A stretch of 64,000 nt of DNA from a virus, in the IMG/VR virus record IMGVR_UViG_3300035438_000341, positions 1 to 64,000 of that record. One strand, written 5' to 3'. How positions within the stretch are numbered: the first letter of the stretch is position 1; each line of letters starts with the position of its first letter. The notes under the pieces were generated by a model. It made no database searches. It saw only the letters and a program-made list of their open reading frames with translations, and was not told where the DNA came from. The position numbers and the translations under genes were made by a program. This document shows, piece by piece, positions 23,023 to 32,500 of the stretch.

Positions 23023-25371
23023 ATGACAATACTATTAACACTAGAAATAGAAGGAGGTAACCTAGGACCTTTTAATTTATATTCAAACACAAATGGATAC
23101 ACAATTCCATTTGCTACAAATATAACAAAAGATGCATTAGAAGCAGGGTATACATCTACAGCTGTTCCTCCTAATACAACAACTGTACAAGTTAAATCTG
23201 TAGGGAATTGTAGTAATTCAATTGATATAGTTTTACAAAACATCATTGTTCCATGTAATGGAACTAGTGATTCTGGAGGATTTGGTTTAAAAGATGTAAG
23301 TGTTGATTTAGATCCAGCAGGTGGAGTTATTACATTTCTTTTTGATCCACAAGGAGCAGCTGATAAAATGGAATTCTATCATGGAGTTCCACAAGATGAT
23401 GGAATTAATAAAGTGGCTACTACATCTCAATCAGCTCCAGGAGAATTTGGTGGTAACTATGGTCCATTTGATAATGTATATGGAACACCTCCAGCACCTA
23501 TTATATTTCCTAATAATCCAACTACAGATGTAGATCAATTCATAGGAACATTTAAGGATCCAGTACCTACAAGACAATCACAATACAGTAGTGATACAGG
23601 ATGTACTATTCCAAGTATGACCATTGGAGAAATTACATACGATCAAGTAGTATGGTGGAGATATGATGCAGCAGATTATTTAGCAAATCCAGTAGTTACT
23701 ATTAGAATTACAGGATCAGGTGATAATACATTATGGAATTTAGTTAGAATATGTAATGTATGTGCAACTACCACTACAACATCATCATCAAGTACTAGTA
23801 CAAGTACTAGCACATCAACTAGCACTAGTACATCAACGTCTACTAGTACTAGCACATCAACTAGTAGCAGCACTACCACTACAACCACTACAGTTGGCAT
23901 TACCAATTATATGACAGGAGTGGTTATTAATGATTCTGAAGATAGTGGAAAAACTTTCTATGGTCCATCATATAATTTTACTGGCAATACGGTAGCTGGT
24001 GATTGGAATTATCAAAACGGGGTAATGACTATAGAACAACCTTCTAAATTTGAAACATTTGATTTATTACCTGGAAGCCCTTCATCTCCATCGGATAATG
24101 ATATAATGATGATGCACCAGTATATTCAGAGTTATTTACCCAATGACATCTTATTTGATCCTACACTTGGTAATAAAATGTGGTATCTAATTTCATCAGT
24201 ACAATATGCATCCGAACAACTTGTAACTATACTTGATGATGCAACTTTGATTCCAGATCTACAGTTAATAGCAGGAAGTCCTTCTAAATGGGAAGGTACT
24301 TTTCTTTTCGATATTAATCTTACACAATCAAATTATGTGTATTTAATATGGGATTATAGAAAGACTATTACTACCACTACAACCACTACAGCAATTTGTA
24401 ATTCTTGGTACTATAACGTAACTCTTTATAATTGTGACTGTATTGAACAAAGTAATTCATTAGAATTTAATGGTGCAGAATTAAATATTGGAAGTTTTTA
24501 TTATTCTTCTAGTTTGAATGGTAAAATTCTTGTAAATAGTATTTATTCTCCTTGTGATAATGCTGGAGAAACTATATGGGTACAACCATCATCAGAATCA
24601 AGTACTTGTGAGGCAGTAATTTGTCCTACAACAACAACAACAACCACAGCTATACCAACAACAACTACCACTACAACAGCGTGTGTAAATAGACCAGTAG
24701 GTTTAACCAATGGTTATGTAATAAGTGCTTGTAACAATCAATATTTTACATCATGGAATTTCACTGCTTCTGCTGCAGAAGCTTGTGATGCATTTAGTTA
24801 TTTCCGTTCAAATCCTATAACAACAGGTTCAGGATATAGTTATTCATCTATGCAATATGATACACTAGCAATAGGACAAAAAATATATTTAGGAAATAAT
24901 GGAACTAATTGTAGTGTAGTACAAAATGGAAATTACTGGTTTCAACCAGATACCACTGATACGACTTCTTATTTTAAAAATATAAATACAATAGATATTG
25001 TCACAATAGTAAATGGGGTAATTACAAATATTAATCCTTGTAATTATGTAGAACCTCCTCTTCAATTTAGAGTTAGAGGTACAGACAATAAAATAAATAG
25101 TCTTACACCAAATTTCTACAATATTGAAACTGGAAACTTACCTGCTATAGAAGGAGAGGTTGTTTTAGGTTCAATAACTGCAGGAGGAACTTCTTTAACT
25201 ATTGGATATGATTCTCCTAATTATGAACCACAAATTATGATTGTAAAAAATAATATAGTAGTAGAAAATTCTGCAGGAATACCTCAAGGAATAAATCAAT
25301 CTTTTACTTATAACATTTCTTGGTTAAGTACTGATATAATTAAAATATGGTTGCAACAATCTGGTACATAA
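23023..25371 (+). CDS. Large multi-domain fibre with type-1 anchor and four Thr/Ser linkers
   Basis: At 782 residues this is the largest member of the fibre family. Residues 1-74 are the anchor (LEIEGGNLGPFNLYSNTNGY). A beta-rich domain follows (about 80-248), then a long Ser/Thr linker (about 249-290) made of repeats, a second beta-rich domain (290-448), a Thr linker, a small Cys-rich module (about 458-535), two more Thr linkers, and a last domain from about 555. The latter includes a segment (DTLAIGQKIYLGNNGTNC) that resembles one near the end of the 29533 protein. It is probably a long, jointed receptor-binding fibre. Confidence 0.75.
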   Translation: MTILLTLEIEGGNLGPFNLYSNTNGYTIPFATNITKDALEAGYTSTAVPPNTTTVQVKSVGNCSNSIDIVLQNIIVPCNGTSDSGGFGLKDVSVDLDPAGGVITFLFDPQGAADKMEFYHGVPQDDGINKVATTSQSAPGEFGGNYGPFDNVYGTPPAPIIFPNNPTTDVDQFIGTFKDPVPTRQSQYSSDTGCTIPSMTIGEITYDQVVWWRYDAADYLANPVVTIRITGSGDNTLWNLVRICNVCATTTTTSSSSTSTSTSTSTSTSTSTSTSTSTSTSSSTTTTTTTVGITNYMTGVVINDSEDSGKTFYGPSYNFTGNTVAGDWNYQNGVMTIEQPSKFETFDLLPGSPSSPSDNDIMMMHQYIQSYLPNDILFDPTLGNKMWYLISSVQYASEQLVTILDDATLIPDLQLIAGSPSKWEGTFLFDINLTQSNYVYLIWDYRKTITTTTTTTAICNSWYYNVTLYNCDCIEQSNSLEFNGAELNIGSFYYSSSLNGKILVNSIYSPCDNAGETIWVQPSSESSTCEAVICPTTTTTTTAIPTTTTTTTACVNRPVGLTNGYVISACNNQYFTSWNFTASAAEACDAFSYFRSNPITTGSGYSYSSMQYDTLAIGQKIYLGNNGTNCSVVQNGNYWFQPDTTDTTSYFKNINTIDIVTIVNGVITNINPCNYVEPPLQFRVRGTDNKINSLTPNFYNIETGNLPAIEGEVVLGSITAGGTSLTIGYDSPNYEPQIMIVKNNIVVENSAGIPQGINQSFTYNISWLSTDIIKIWLQQSGT
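23824..23850 (+). repeat. 27-bp linker repeat, copy 2
   Basis: Identical to 17028-17054, within the first Ser/Thr linker of the 23023 gene. Confidence 0.8.
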
Positions 25372-25410
25372 TTTAAAAAAAATCTGAGTTTGTTGGTTTT
25401 CTTAGATTTT

Positions 25411-25444
25411 CTCCTCAAGATATTCTTGGGGAGTTTTTGTTTTA
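25411..25444 (+). terminator. Strong intrinsic terminator closing the fibre cassette
   Basis: CTCCTCAAGA-TAT-TCTTGGGGAG forms a 10-bp stem (one G-U pair) with a 3-base loop, followed by TTTTTGTTTT. It lies 40 bases after the 23023 gene stop. Confidence 0.85.
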
Positions 25445-25488
25445 TAACTATTTTGATTATAAAGAATAACCTATTTAGTTAAATTTAT

Positions 25489-25520
25489 TTGGATAGTATG
25501 AAAACTATTTTTATCTTTAC
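25489..25520 (+). promoter_or_regulatory. Candidate host-type promoter after the fibre cassette
   Basis: TTTG at 25489-25492, 20 bases, then TATCTTTA at 25513-25520. It matches the Bacteroidota pattern except for the last base and lies 27 bases upstream of the phosphoesterase ATG, just past a terminator. Confidence 0.5.
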
Positions 25521-25547
25521 CCTAATTTTAAGTAAACTAAACTAAAT

Positions 25548-26771
25548 ATGACTGAGAATCAAGATTTATTATTCAAGTTAGAAGAGTTGTTGAAGCAAAA
25601 GAAAAGTAAAAAGTTCTATGCAGAGAGATTAGGAATAAGTGAAAATGAAGTGAATGAACTTCTTAAAGAACTTAGAGAAAAAGATGATTTACCAATTGAA
25701 CTATCTCCTAGTTATAAAGAAGAGTTACGTAAGGTGAATGTTGAGAAGGGTACAATAGAAAGCACTATCACTAGTGACTTTGATCCAAAAGATGATATTG
25801 AACTAGCAGCATTACACAAAATAAATTTAGATAAATACATCATTACCAACTACTGGTCTAAGATGTTACCAAGTGGGAAGTTTACTTCTTCTGTCTTTAG
25901 TAAAAAGAAACAACCACAAGATTACTCCCCTGAAGACTTTGCTAAGTTTTTAGAAAACTACAAACCAAACAATATAGCTGTTGTTAAACCAGAACATCAT
26001 CTTACTAAAGAACATGTAGATGTAGAGATATCTATTTCTGATTTCCATTTAGCTAAGAAGCATGTAGATGGAGATAATGATCCTGCAAGCAGAGCATTGA
26101 GATATTTTAATGTAGCACAATCTTTGATACTGAAGGTGAGAGCTAATTACAATATAGACACTGTTATCCTTCCTATATCGAATGATTTCTTTCACACTGA
26201 TAACTATCAACATCAAACTACAAATGGTACTCCACAGGACACTATAATAGATTATGCAGATGAATATGAGTTAGGCTTTGCAGTTCTTGTAGATACAATC
26301 AATATGTTGAGACAGAATGCAAATGATGTAAAAGTGATACTTGTACAGGGTAATCATGACAGGACTAAATCATTCTACTTAGCACACGCACTAGATGTGT
26401 ATTTCACAGACTACTTTGATGTAGAGTTTGATAGATCACACAGTACAATAAAAGGACTTACAGTTGGTAATACATTCATAGGATGGCACCATGGTAATTG
26501 TAAACTAGATGATCTTCCATTATTGTTTGCTACACATACTAAATTTAGTCATCAATTTGGAGATGCTAATTACAGAGAGATACATACAGGTGATAAACAT
26601 CACTACATGGCAAAAGAACTCAAAGGAGTTAGAATACAACAAATGCCTAGCTTATCAGGAACAGATAGATGGCACCTAGATAATAACTTCGTACACTCAG
26701 TACGAGCAGCTCTTGCTCTAGTTTATGATAGAAAGCTAGGAAAGATAGCAGAGTTCGAATGTCGCATATAA
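25548..26771 (+). CDS. Calcineurin-like metallophosphoesterase (Mre11/SbcD-like)
   Basis: The N-terminus has a helix-turn-helix-like segment (KKFYAERLGISENEVNELLK). The phosphoesterase signature follows: D165-x-H167 (SDFHLAKKH), N212-D213 (SNDFFH), GNHD with N269, H270 and D271, H314-H315 (GWHHGN), and D349 with H351-H352 (TGDKHHY). All metal-binding positions are present, so it should be an active two-metal phosphatase or nuclease. Phosphoesterases of this type process DNA ends or nucleotides. At 407 residues it stands first in the transcript leading to the connector proteins, an unusual place for an enzyme. Confidence 0.85.
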   Translation: MTENQDLLFKLEELLKQKKSKKFYAERLGISENEVNELLKELREKDDLPIELSPSYKEELRKVNVEKGTIESTITSDFDPKDDIELAALHKINLDKYIITNYWSKMLPSGKFTSSVFSKKKQPQDYSPEDFAKFLENYKPNNIAVVKPEHHLTKEHVDVEISISDFHLAKKHVDGDNDPASRALRYFNVAQSLILKVRANYNIDTVILPISNDFFHTDNYQHQTTNGTPQDTIIDYADEYELGFAVLVDTINMLRQNANDVKVILVQGNHDRTKSFYLAHALDVYFTDYFDVEFDRSHSTIKGLTVGNTFIGWHHGNCKLDDLPLLFATHTKFSHQFGDANYREIHTGDKHHYMAKELKGVRIQQMPSLSGTDRWHLDNNFVHSVRAALALVYDRKLGKIAEFECRI

Positions 26772-26773
26772 CT

Positions 26774-27346
26774 ATGGCAAGTAATCAAATAACATTAGAA
26801 AGAAGTATAGAGATAAATTCTCTAGACTATTTATATCAATGTACTAAATGTAAGGAAATTAAACCTAATAGTGAATATTCTACTAGTCCAAATAAAAGAG
26901 TAGTAAATAGTTTAGGAAGAGCTTTTGTATCTGAATGTAAAGCTTGCAGGAGAGAATATAACTCTTCTAGAGCAGTTTTAGATAGAAAAAAAGAACTAGC
27001 ACCTATTCAAAGAAATAAACATAGACTTAGTTCAATTTTTTGGTCATCTAAACAAAATGCTAAAAAAAGAAACTTAGAACATAATATAGATCTAGAATAT
27101 ATTAAAGAGTTGTTTAAAATACAAGAAGGATTATGTTACTATACTGGTAAAGAAATGTTTATTGATACAAGAGAAAAAGAAAATAATGAAGATTCTGTAT
27201 CTTTAGATAGATTTGATTCTTCTAAAGGATATATAAAAGGAAATATTGTATTATGTAGATGGGTAGTTAATAGAATGAAAAATGATATTAACTTTAAAGA
27301 TTTTTTACAAATTGTTTCTGAAATAAATAAAAAACATAACTTATAA
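26774..27346 (+). CDS. HNH-type homing endonuclease
   Basis: The protein has an N-terminal zinc finger (CTKCKEIKPNSEY, then CKACRREYNSS) and a C-terminal nuclease core of the phage HNH type: CYYTGKEM, SLDRFDSSKGYIKGNIVLC and VNRMKNDI. I take the ATG at 26774 because the earlier ATG at 26759 lies inside the phosphoesterase gene. Its stop overlaps the next ATG (TAATG). Such endonucleases are mobile and insert between essential genes, so it may have no role in the virion. Confidence 0.8.
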   Translation: MASNQITLERSIEINSLDYLYQCTKCKEIKPNSEYSTSPNKRVVNSLGRAFVSECKACRREYNSSRAVLDRKKELAPIQRNKHRLSSIFWSSKQNAKKRNLEHNIDLEYIKELFKIQEGLCYYTGKEMFIDTREKENNEDSVSLDRFDSSKGYIKGNIVLCRWVVNRMKNDINFKDFLQIVSEINKKHNL

Positions 27347-28074
27347 TGGCAACACTTAGAAAACTTGTTAGTGATACTCGTGCTATGCACAAAATATTAT
27401 CGACTGATTCTTTAACAACAGATAGAGCAATTGCATCTGAGATAAGAAACAACTCTTTATTATTAATTAAGAGAGAAACAAATCTTAGAAAGCTGTGGGC
27501 TACAGATACATTGTTTACAACAATTCCTTGTTTGGAAATGATTGAAGTTCCTATATCTGAATGTTGTGACTATGTGGATCCTTGTTCTGTTGCAAGAACT
27601 AGATTTAAACTCCCACGCATATCTGAAGGAAACTATCAGTATGTTATACAGGGAGTTTATTCTATTAATGCAATGAGTGGAAATGGAAGAAAGCTAAAAG
27701 AAATAACTATCAATAGATATATAAACTTACTTAAACTTCCTGTAATTAAAAAAGAAGAATACTTCTGGATATCTAATGGATATTTATATGTAAGTAATCC
27801 ACTTCTTAAAGCAATTAGATTTGTAGCTTTATTTGAGGAAGATGTAATTAATGATATTATGTATCCAGAATGTGGATGTGGAGCTCCTGAATATACAGTG
27901 GAGCAATTATGTCAAAATCCTTTAGATAAAGAGTTTGCTCTTCCTGGATACTTAGAACAACAAGTCTTAGAGTTAACATCTAAGAAACTTCTACAAACAT
28001 ATTTTACAATCAAGACAGACATAAGTCAAGAAGGAATAGATGGACAAGCTCCAAATTCAAAACCAACTAATTAA
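27346..28074 (+). CDS. Connector/tail-completion type virion protein, 242 residues
   Basis: The N-terminus is helical (MATLRKLVSDTRAMHKILST), the middle beta-rich with cysteine pairs (ISECCDYVDPC, PECGCGAP), and the C-terminus helical (LPGYLEQQVLELTSKKLLQT). This architecture and position before the large nozzle gene are typical of crAss-like ring or stopper proteins that join portal to tail. It is coupled to both neighbours by one-base overlaps (TAATG). The specific ring cannot be assigned. Confidence 0.55.
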   Translation: MATLRKLVSDTRAMHKILSTDSLTTDRAIASEIRNNSLLLIKRETNLRKLWATDTLFTTIPCLEMIEVPISECCDYVDPCSVARTRFKLPRISEGNYQYVIQGVYSINAMSGNGRKLKEITINRYINLLKLPVIKKEEYFWISNGYLYVSNPLLKAIRFVALFEEDVINDIMYPECGCGAPEYTVEQLCQNPLDKEFALPGYLEQQVLELTSKKLLQTYFTIKTDISQEGIDGQAPNSKPTN

Positions 28075-28553
28075 TGAGTAGAGTTAAAGTAGACTGGAGA
28101 TCTTCTAGTAAAGATAATTATAATTTATTTTGTAAGAATCATCCATCTATTAAACTTACATATGATGAATGGAGAAACATTATATATACATATAATGAAC
28201 TATTCAAAGAATACATATTAGAAACTGGAGAGAAAGCAAAACTACCTTATGGCTTTGGAGAGTTCTCTATCAATAAGAAGAAGAGAAGGAAGATGAAACA
28301 AGCTGATGGAAAAGAGTTTGTTAATTTACCGATCGACTGGCAGAAAACTAAAGAGAAAGGAAAGGTTATATACAATTTTAACTATCACACAGAAGGATAC
28401 TTTTTTGGTTGGATGTGGTTTAAACCTACAGCACGTTTCAAAAACTCTGACCTTTGGTATTTCAAACCTTCTAGACTCACATCAAGACTACTATCACATT
28501 ACTTAAAGACCAACGACAAGTACCAACATATTTACCAAGAATGGAAAAAATAA
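28074..28553 (+). CDS. Basic conserved-type protein, 159 residues
   Basis: The product is rich in Lys and aromatic residues (SRVKVDWRSSSKDNYNLFCK at the start; INKKKRRKMKQADGKEFVNL; YFFGWMWFKPTARFKNSDLW; LKTNDKYQHIYQEW near the end). A basic, aromatic-rich small protein between connector genes may bind DNA or the tail tube interior, or be an assembly chaperone. I know of no firm family. It overlaps the preceding gene by one base and is followed by the 319-residue connector gene after 6 bases. Confidence 0.55.
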   Translation: MSRVKVDWRSSSKDNYNLFCKNHPSIKLTYDEWRNIIYTYNELFKEYILETGEKAKLPYGFGEFSINKKKRRKMKQADGKEFVNLPIDWQKTKEKGKVIYNFNYHTEGYFFGWMWFKPTARFKNSDLWYFKPSRLTSRLLSHYLKTNDKYQHIYQEWKK

Positions 28554-28559
28554 TGAACT

Positions 28560-29519
28560 ATGTCATACTATTATAAATATGCTTTTGTAAGCCCAGAACC
28601 TGTTTACTCAACTGTTAAAGAAGAGCTTAAAAGCTATTTCGATACTGGTGCAGTGGATGATCTTTTATTTCCTACCTATTTAGATAAAGCTCTAAAGAAG
28701 TTAGGAAGAACAACTTATGTAATTACTGATGAGATTCTTTTTGTAGAAGACTTTCAAGCTAGGCTTCCTGATAACTTTTATGCTGTTAGAGAAGCATGGA
28801 TGACTACAGAAGTGGCTAACTATCCATATCAATCAGCTAACTCATTCTATTCACAAGCAGCTTCTGAAACAACAATACAAGTAAGTCCTGTAACTTCTGG
28901 TGGTGCTGCTTGTACAAACCTTGAATGCACAACAGGATGTCCTGCGTGTATGCCTGTATTAATACAAGCTGTTTACAAGACAAATAATAGTGTAGCTAGA
29001 GGATTTACTCACAACTATCTACTTAAGCCTGGAAACATATCTGCAAGAAAGAACTGTGGTGTTGATTATACAAACAACTGGGACTTTCAAGCACAACCTA
29101 TTCCTGTAAACAATTTCACTCCTGGATCAGCTAGTATTGATAGCTTTGATATTAGAGACAATAAGTTTGTAACTAATTTTAGAAATGGTGTTGTACATTT
29201 AATATTCTATGCTACAGAGTATGATGAGATAGGAAATCAATTGATTCCTGACAACTATCGTATCAGAGAATATGTAGAAGCATTCCTTAAGTTTAAAGTG
29301 TTTGAAACTCTTACAAATCAAACTGTTGATGAAACATTCAATCAGTTACAACAGAAGTTGCTTTATCACAAACAAGCTTATGAAGAATCTTTCATCATGG
29401 CAAGTATAGAAGTTAAGAAACAAACTGGCTGGGAGAAACAACGAAGAATCAAAAATGACTTAAATAGATTTAATATGTACGAACTTCCTACTAGTAGATA
29501 TGGTAGAAGACGTAACTAA
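28560..29519 (+). CDS. Head-tail connector/stabilisation-type protein, 319 residues
   Basis: The N-terminal part (TVKEELKSYFDTGAVDDLLF, then FPTYLDKALKKLGRTTYVIT and DFQARLPDNFYAVREAWM) looks like the helical core of tail-completion proteins that dock on the portal. A Cys-rich loop (CTNLECTTGCPACMP) sits in the middle and could bind zinc. The C-terminus is a long basic helix ending in RYGRRRN. It stands directly upstream of the nozzle protein, as expected for a connector. The role is inferred from order and composition. Confidence 0.6.
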   Translation: MSYYYKYAFVSPEPVYSTVKEELKSYFDTGAVDDLLFPTYLDKALKKLGRTTYVITDEILFVEDFQARLPDNFYAVREAWMTTEVANYPYQSANSFYSQAASETTIQVSPVTSGGAACTNLECTTGCPACMPVLIQAVYKTNNSVARGFTHNYLLKPGNISARKNCGVDYTNNWDFQAQPIPVNNFTPGSASIDSFDIRDNKFVTNFRNGVVHLIFYATEYDEIGNQLIPDNYRIREYVEAFLKFKVFETLTNQTVDETFNQLQQKLLYHKQAYEESFIMASIEVKKQTGWEKQRRIKNDLNRFNMYELPTSRYGRRRN

Positions 29520-29532
29520 TTAAAATATCATT

Positions 29533-32500
29533 ATGGCAGACGAATTAGATAAAATTAAAAAAATAATTAACGGAGATCAAGACAACATCAAACTAGAGAT
29601 TAACTATGGTATGATGGGTTTGAATATGGATCAAACTTTGAATCAAATCAAAGATGGTACATTAACATATGCGTTAAACGCTGCTTTAGAAAACTTTGAC
29701 TCTAGTTCTGTTAATTATCAAAATGAACAAGGTAATGAGTTCTGTTTACAATTTCCAGAAGGATATTCATTAATAGGTACGTATTTTATTAATGAAAAAA
29801 ATAAACACATATTCTTTCTTACCAATCCTACTACAGGAGATAGTGAGATAGGATATATGGATAACAATGATTGTATCTATCATACATTAGTTAATGCATC
29901 ATGTCTTAATTTTAATATTGATAATCCTATACATAAAGTTGTACATAAGATATCAAACTGTAAAACCGAAATATATTGGACAGATGGTCTTAACTCAAGA
30001 AGATATTTAGATATTGAAAACATTCCTTGGAAATTAGAACCTGGGTCAGATCTTTGTGATCCTGTTCCTGATGTTGGTAATTTAGATTGTAACCAACTTA
30101 AAATACAACCTAATTTTAATATTCCTGAGCTTAATATAACTAATGTGTATAATGGTGGTGACATAACTGCTGGTACATATCAGTTTGCAGTGCAGTATTC
30201 TGATGCATCTGGTAATCCATATACATCATATTATTCTATTACCAATCCTACACCAATTGCTGATACACAATTAACCACTGCTATATTTGATTATAAAGTG
30301 GGTAAGTCTATTGAAGTGACTGTTACTAATTTAGATACATCTGGATTATACTTATATTATAATATAGCTGTAATCAAAACAATAAATAACATTACCACTC
30401 CTGAATTGGTTGGTACATATTCAATTGAGAGTGATGTTGATGTAATAACATACACTGGACAGAATCAAACATTAATCAAATTATCTATATCAGATATATT
30501 TGAGAAGTATCCATATTATGATATAGCACAAGATGTAACAGCTGTACAAGATGTTCTTGTATGGGATAATCTTACATCTATAGATAGAATCAATTATCAA
30601 GCTATAGCATCTCAAATTCAGTTACAGTGGGAAACATATAGAATACCTTCTACAGAAAACTATGCAGATGAATTAAATGCTACAAACTTACGTGGGTATC
30701 TACGTGATGAAGTGTATGCATTTGAAATTGTATTCTTATTAAAGAATGGAAAACAAACAGATGGTTTTCATATTCCAGGAAGAACATCTATCCCTAGTGA
30801 TTTAGTTCCTGTACCAACAACTAATGCAGATTTTATTGGAGAACCAGATCCTGAAACAAACACTAGTCCTTATTGGAAGATATATAATACAGCTTATGTT
30901 ATTGATAATGCTAGTAGTGATCCTATTGGCAATGCTACATCATATAAATATGGTGAATTTGCATATTGGGAATCAACAGAAGAATATCCATGTAATACAG
31001 ATGTGTGGGGAGACTTAGCTGGTCAAAACATAAGACATCATAAATTTCCAGATGTATTAGTTAGTCCTATATTTGAAAATCCTTCACATGTATTAAATAA
31101 TAGTTTTGTACCAGAAATGCAAAGTGATGCTATTTTTCCACTAGGTGTAAAGGTGGATACATTACAAATAGAATCATTAATAGACAATTCTACTATAACA
31201 CGAGAGCAAAAAGATAATATTACTGGATTCAAAATAGTAAGAGGTAATAGAAGTACAAACAGATCTATTGTTGCTAAGGGAATGCTTAGAAACGTAGGAA
31301 CATATCAAAGAGAAGAACAAACTCTGTATTACCCAAACTATCCATATAATGATCTTAATGAAGATCCTTTTTTAAATGATAAAACTAATGCATATGATTC
31401 ATTAGGACAAAGTAGAGTTTGGTTACTTGAATGTAGAACAACAGGTGTATATGAATATACAGATTCAGTTACAGGTAAACTATCAAGTTGTAATCAAATG
31501 GTTGCTGGACAAAATTATGAATTCTGTTCTCTAACTAGACCAAAATACTTAAGTGGTAACGCATGTATAGGTCCTGCAAATTATGATTTTGTAATATTTG
31601 ATTGTGGTCAAAGTGACCAACGAGCATTTTTAAGAGCATCATGTGAAAGAACTTGTAACAATGATCCTTTAGTAACTTTACTGTTCGGAATAGTAACTCC
31701 ATATTGTGGAGCTGGTTGTACTTTATGTTATAAACCTTGTGGTATTGTTGTTAAATATTTAACTCCTGGTACATTTCCTTATTATGAAAATGAAGATGGT
31801 AATACTTGGAGTGCTCAAAATGCATGTACTGTTGCACCTGTATATCCTGGTACATTAGCTCTTGGACAAATTCCTCCTTTTACAGAAAGTAATAATTCTT
31901 GTGTTATTTGGAGTAGAAGATCTCCTCTAAATGATACATGTGGATTAGCTAAACCATTACCAGCTATTACAAGTGAAGCTTCTAGATATAGACAAGTATT
32001 TAATTCTCCTGACACATCTTTCTCACAACCTTTCTTAGGAGATGTTCTTAAGTTAGAAAGTGTAATGTATGGTGGAGGAAGAGCACACTTTGTACCTGTT
32101 AAAGGAAATGCTAAGTATAGACTTCTATCTAAACAAGCTCAACAAGATGCATTAGATGCTTCATTTCTTATTGCAGGTGGTGCAAATGGAGATGTAACAG
32201 CTATATTCACAGCATATCAAGCATACCTAACAATATATGTTAATGGTATAACAAGAAAGAATTATGCACAGTCATTTAATTCTATAGCCAGTTATGACTA
32301 CTATGGAGATATACCAAATAACACTACATCAAATGGTGTAGTAGGTATTAAGCAAAGACAACTTGATTTAAAATCATATTTAATTCCTGGTGTATTAAAT
32401 GTAGGCGATGATAAAAATATTAATAACTACCAAAGAGAATCTTCTATATATACAAAAACAGTAGATAATTATAGTCCTCTTCCATTCCCTAATAAAACTC

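Noticed and set aside
16900-24700. CRISPR array suggested by the many short repeats
   Set aside because: Repeats are in-frame Thr/Ser codons in long genes, with variable unit length and no unique spacers of constant size.
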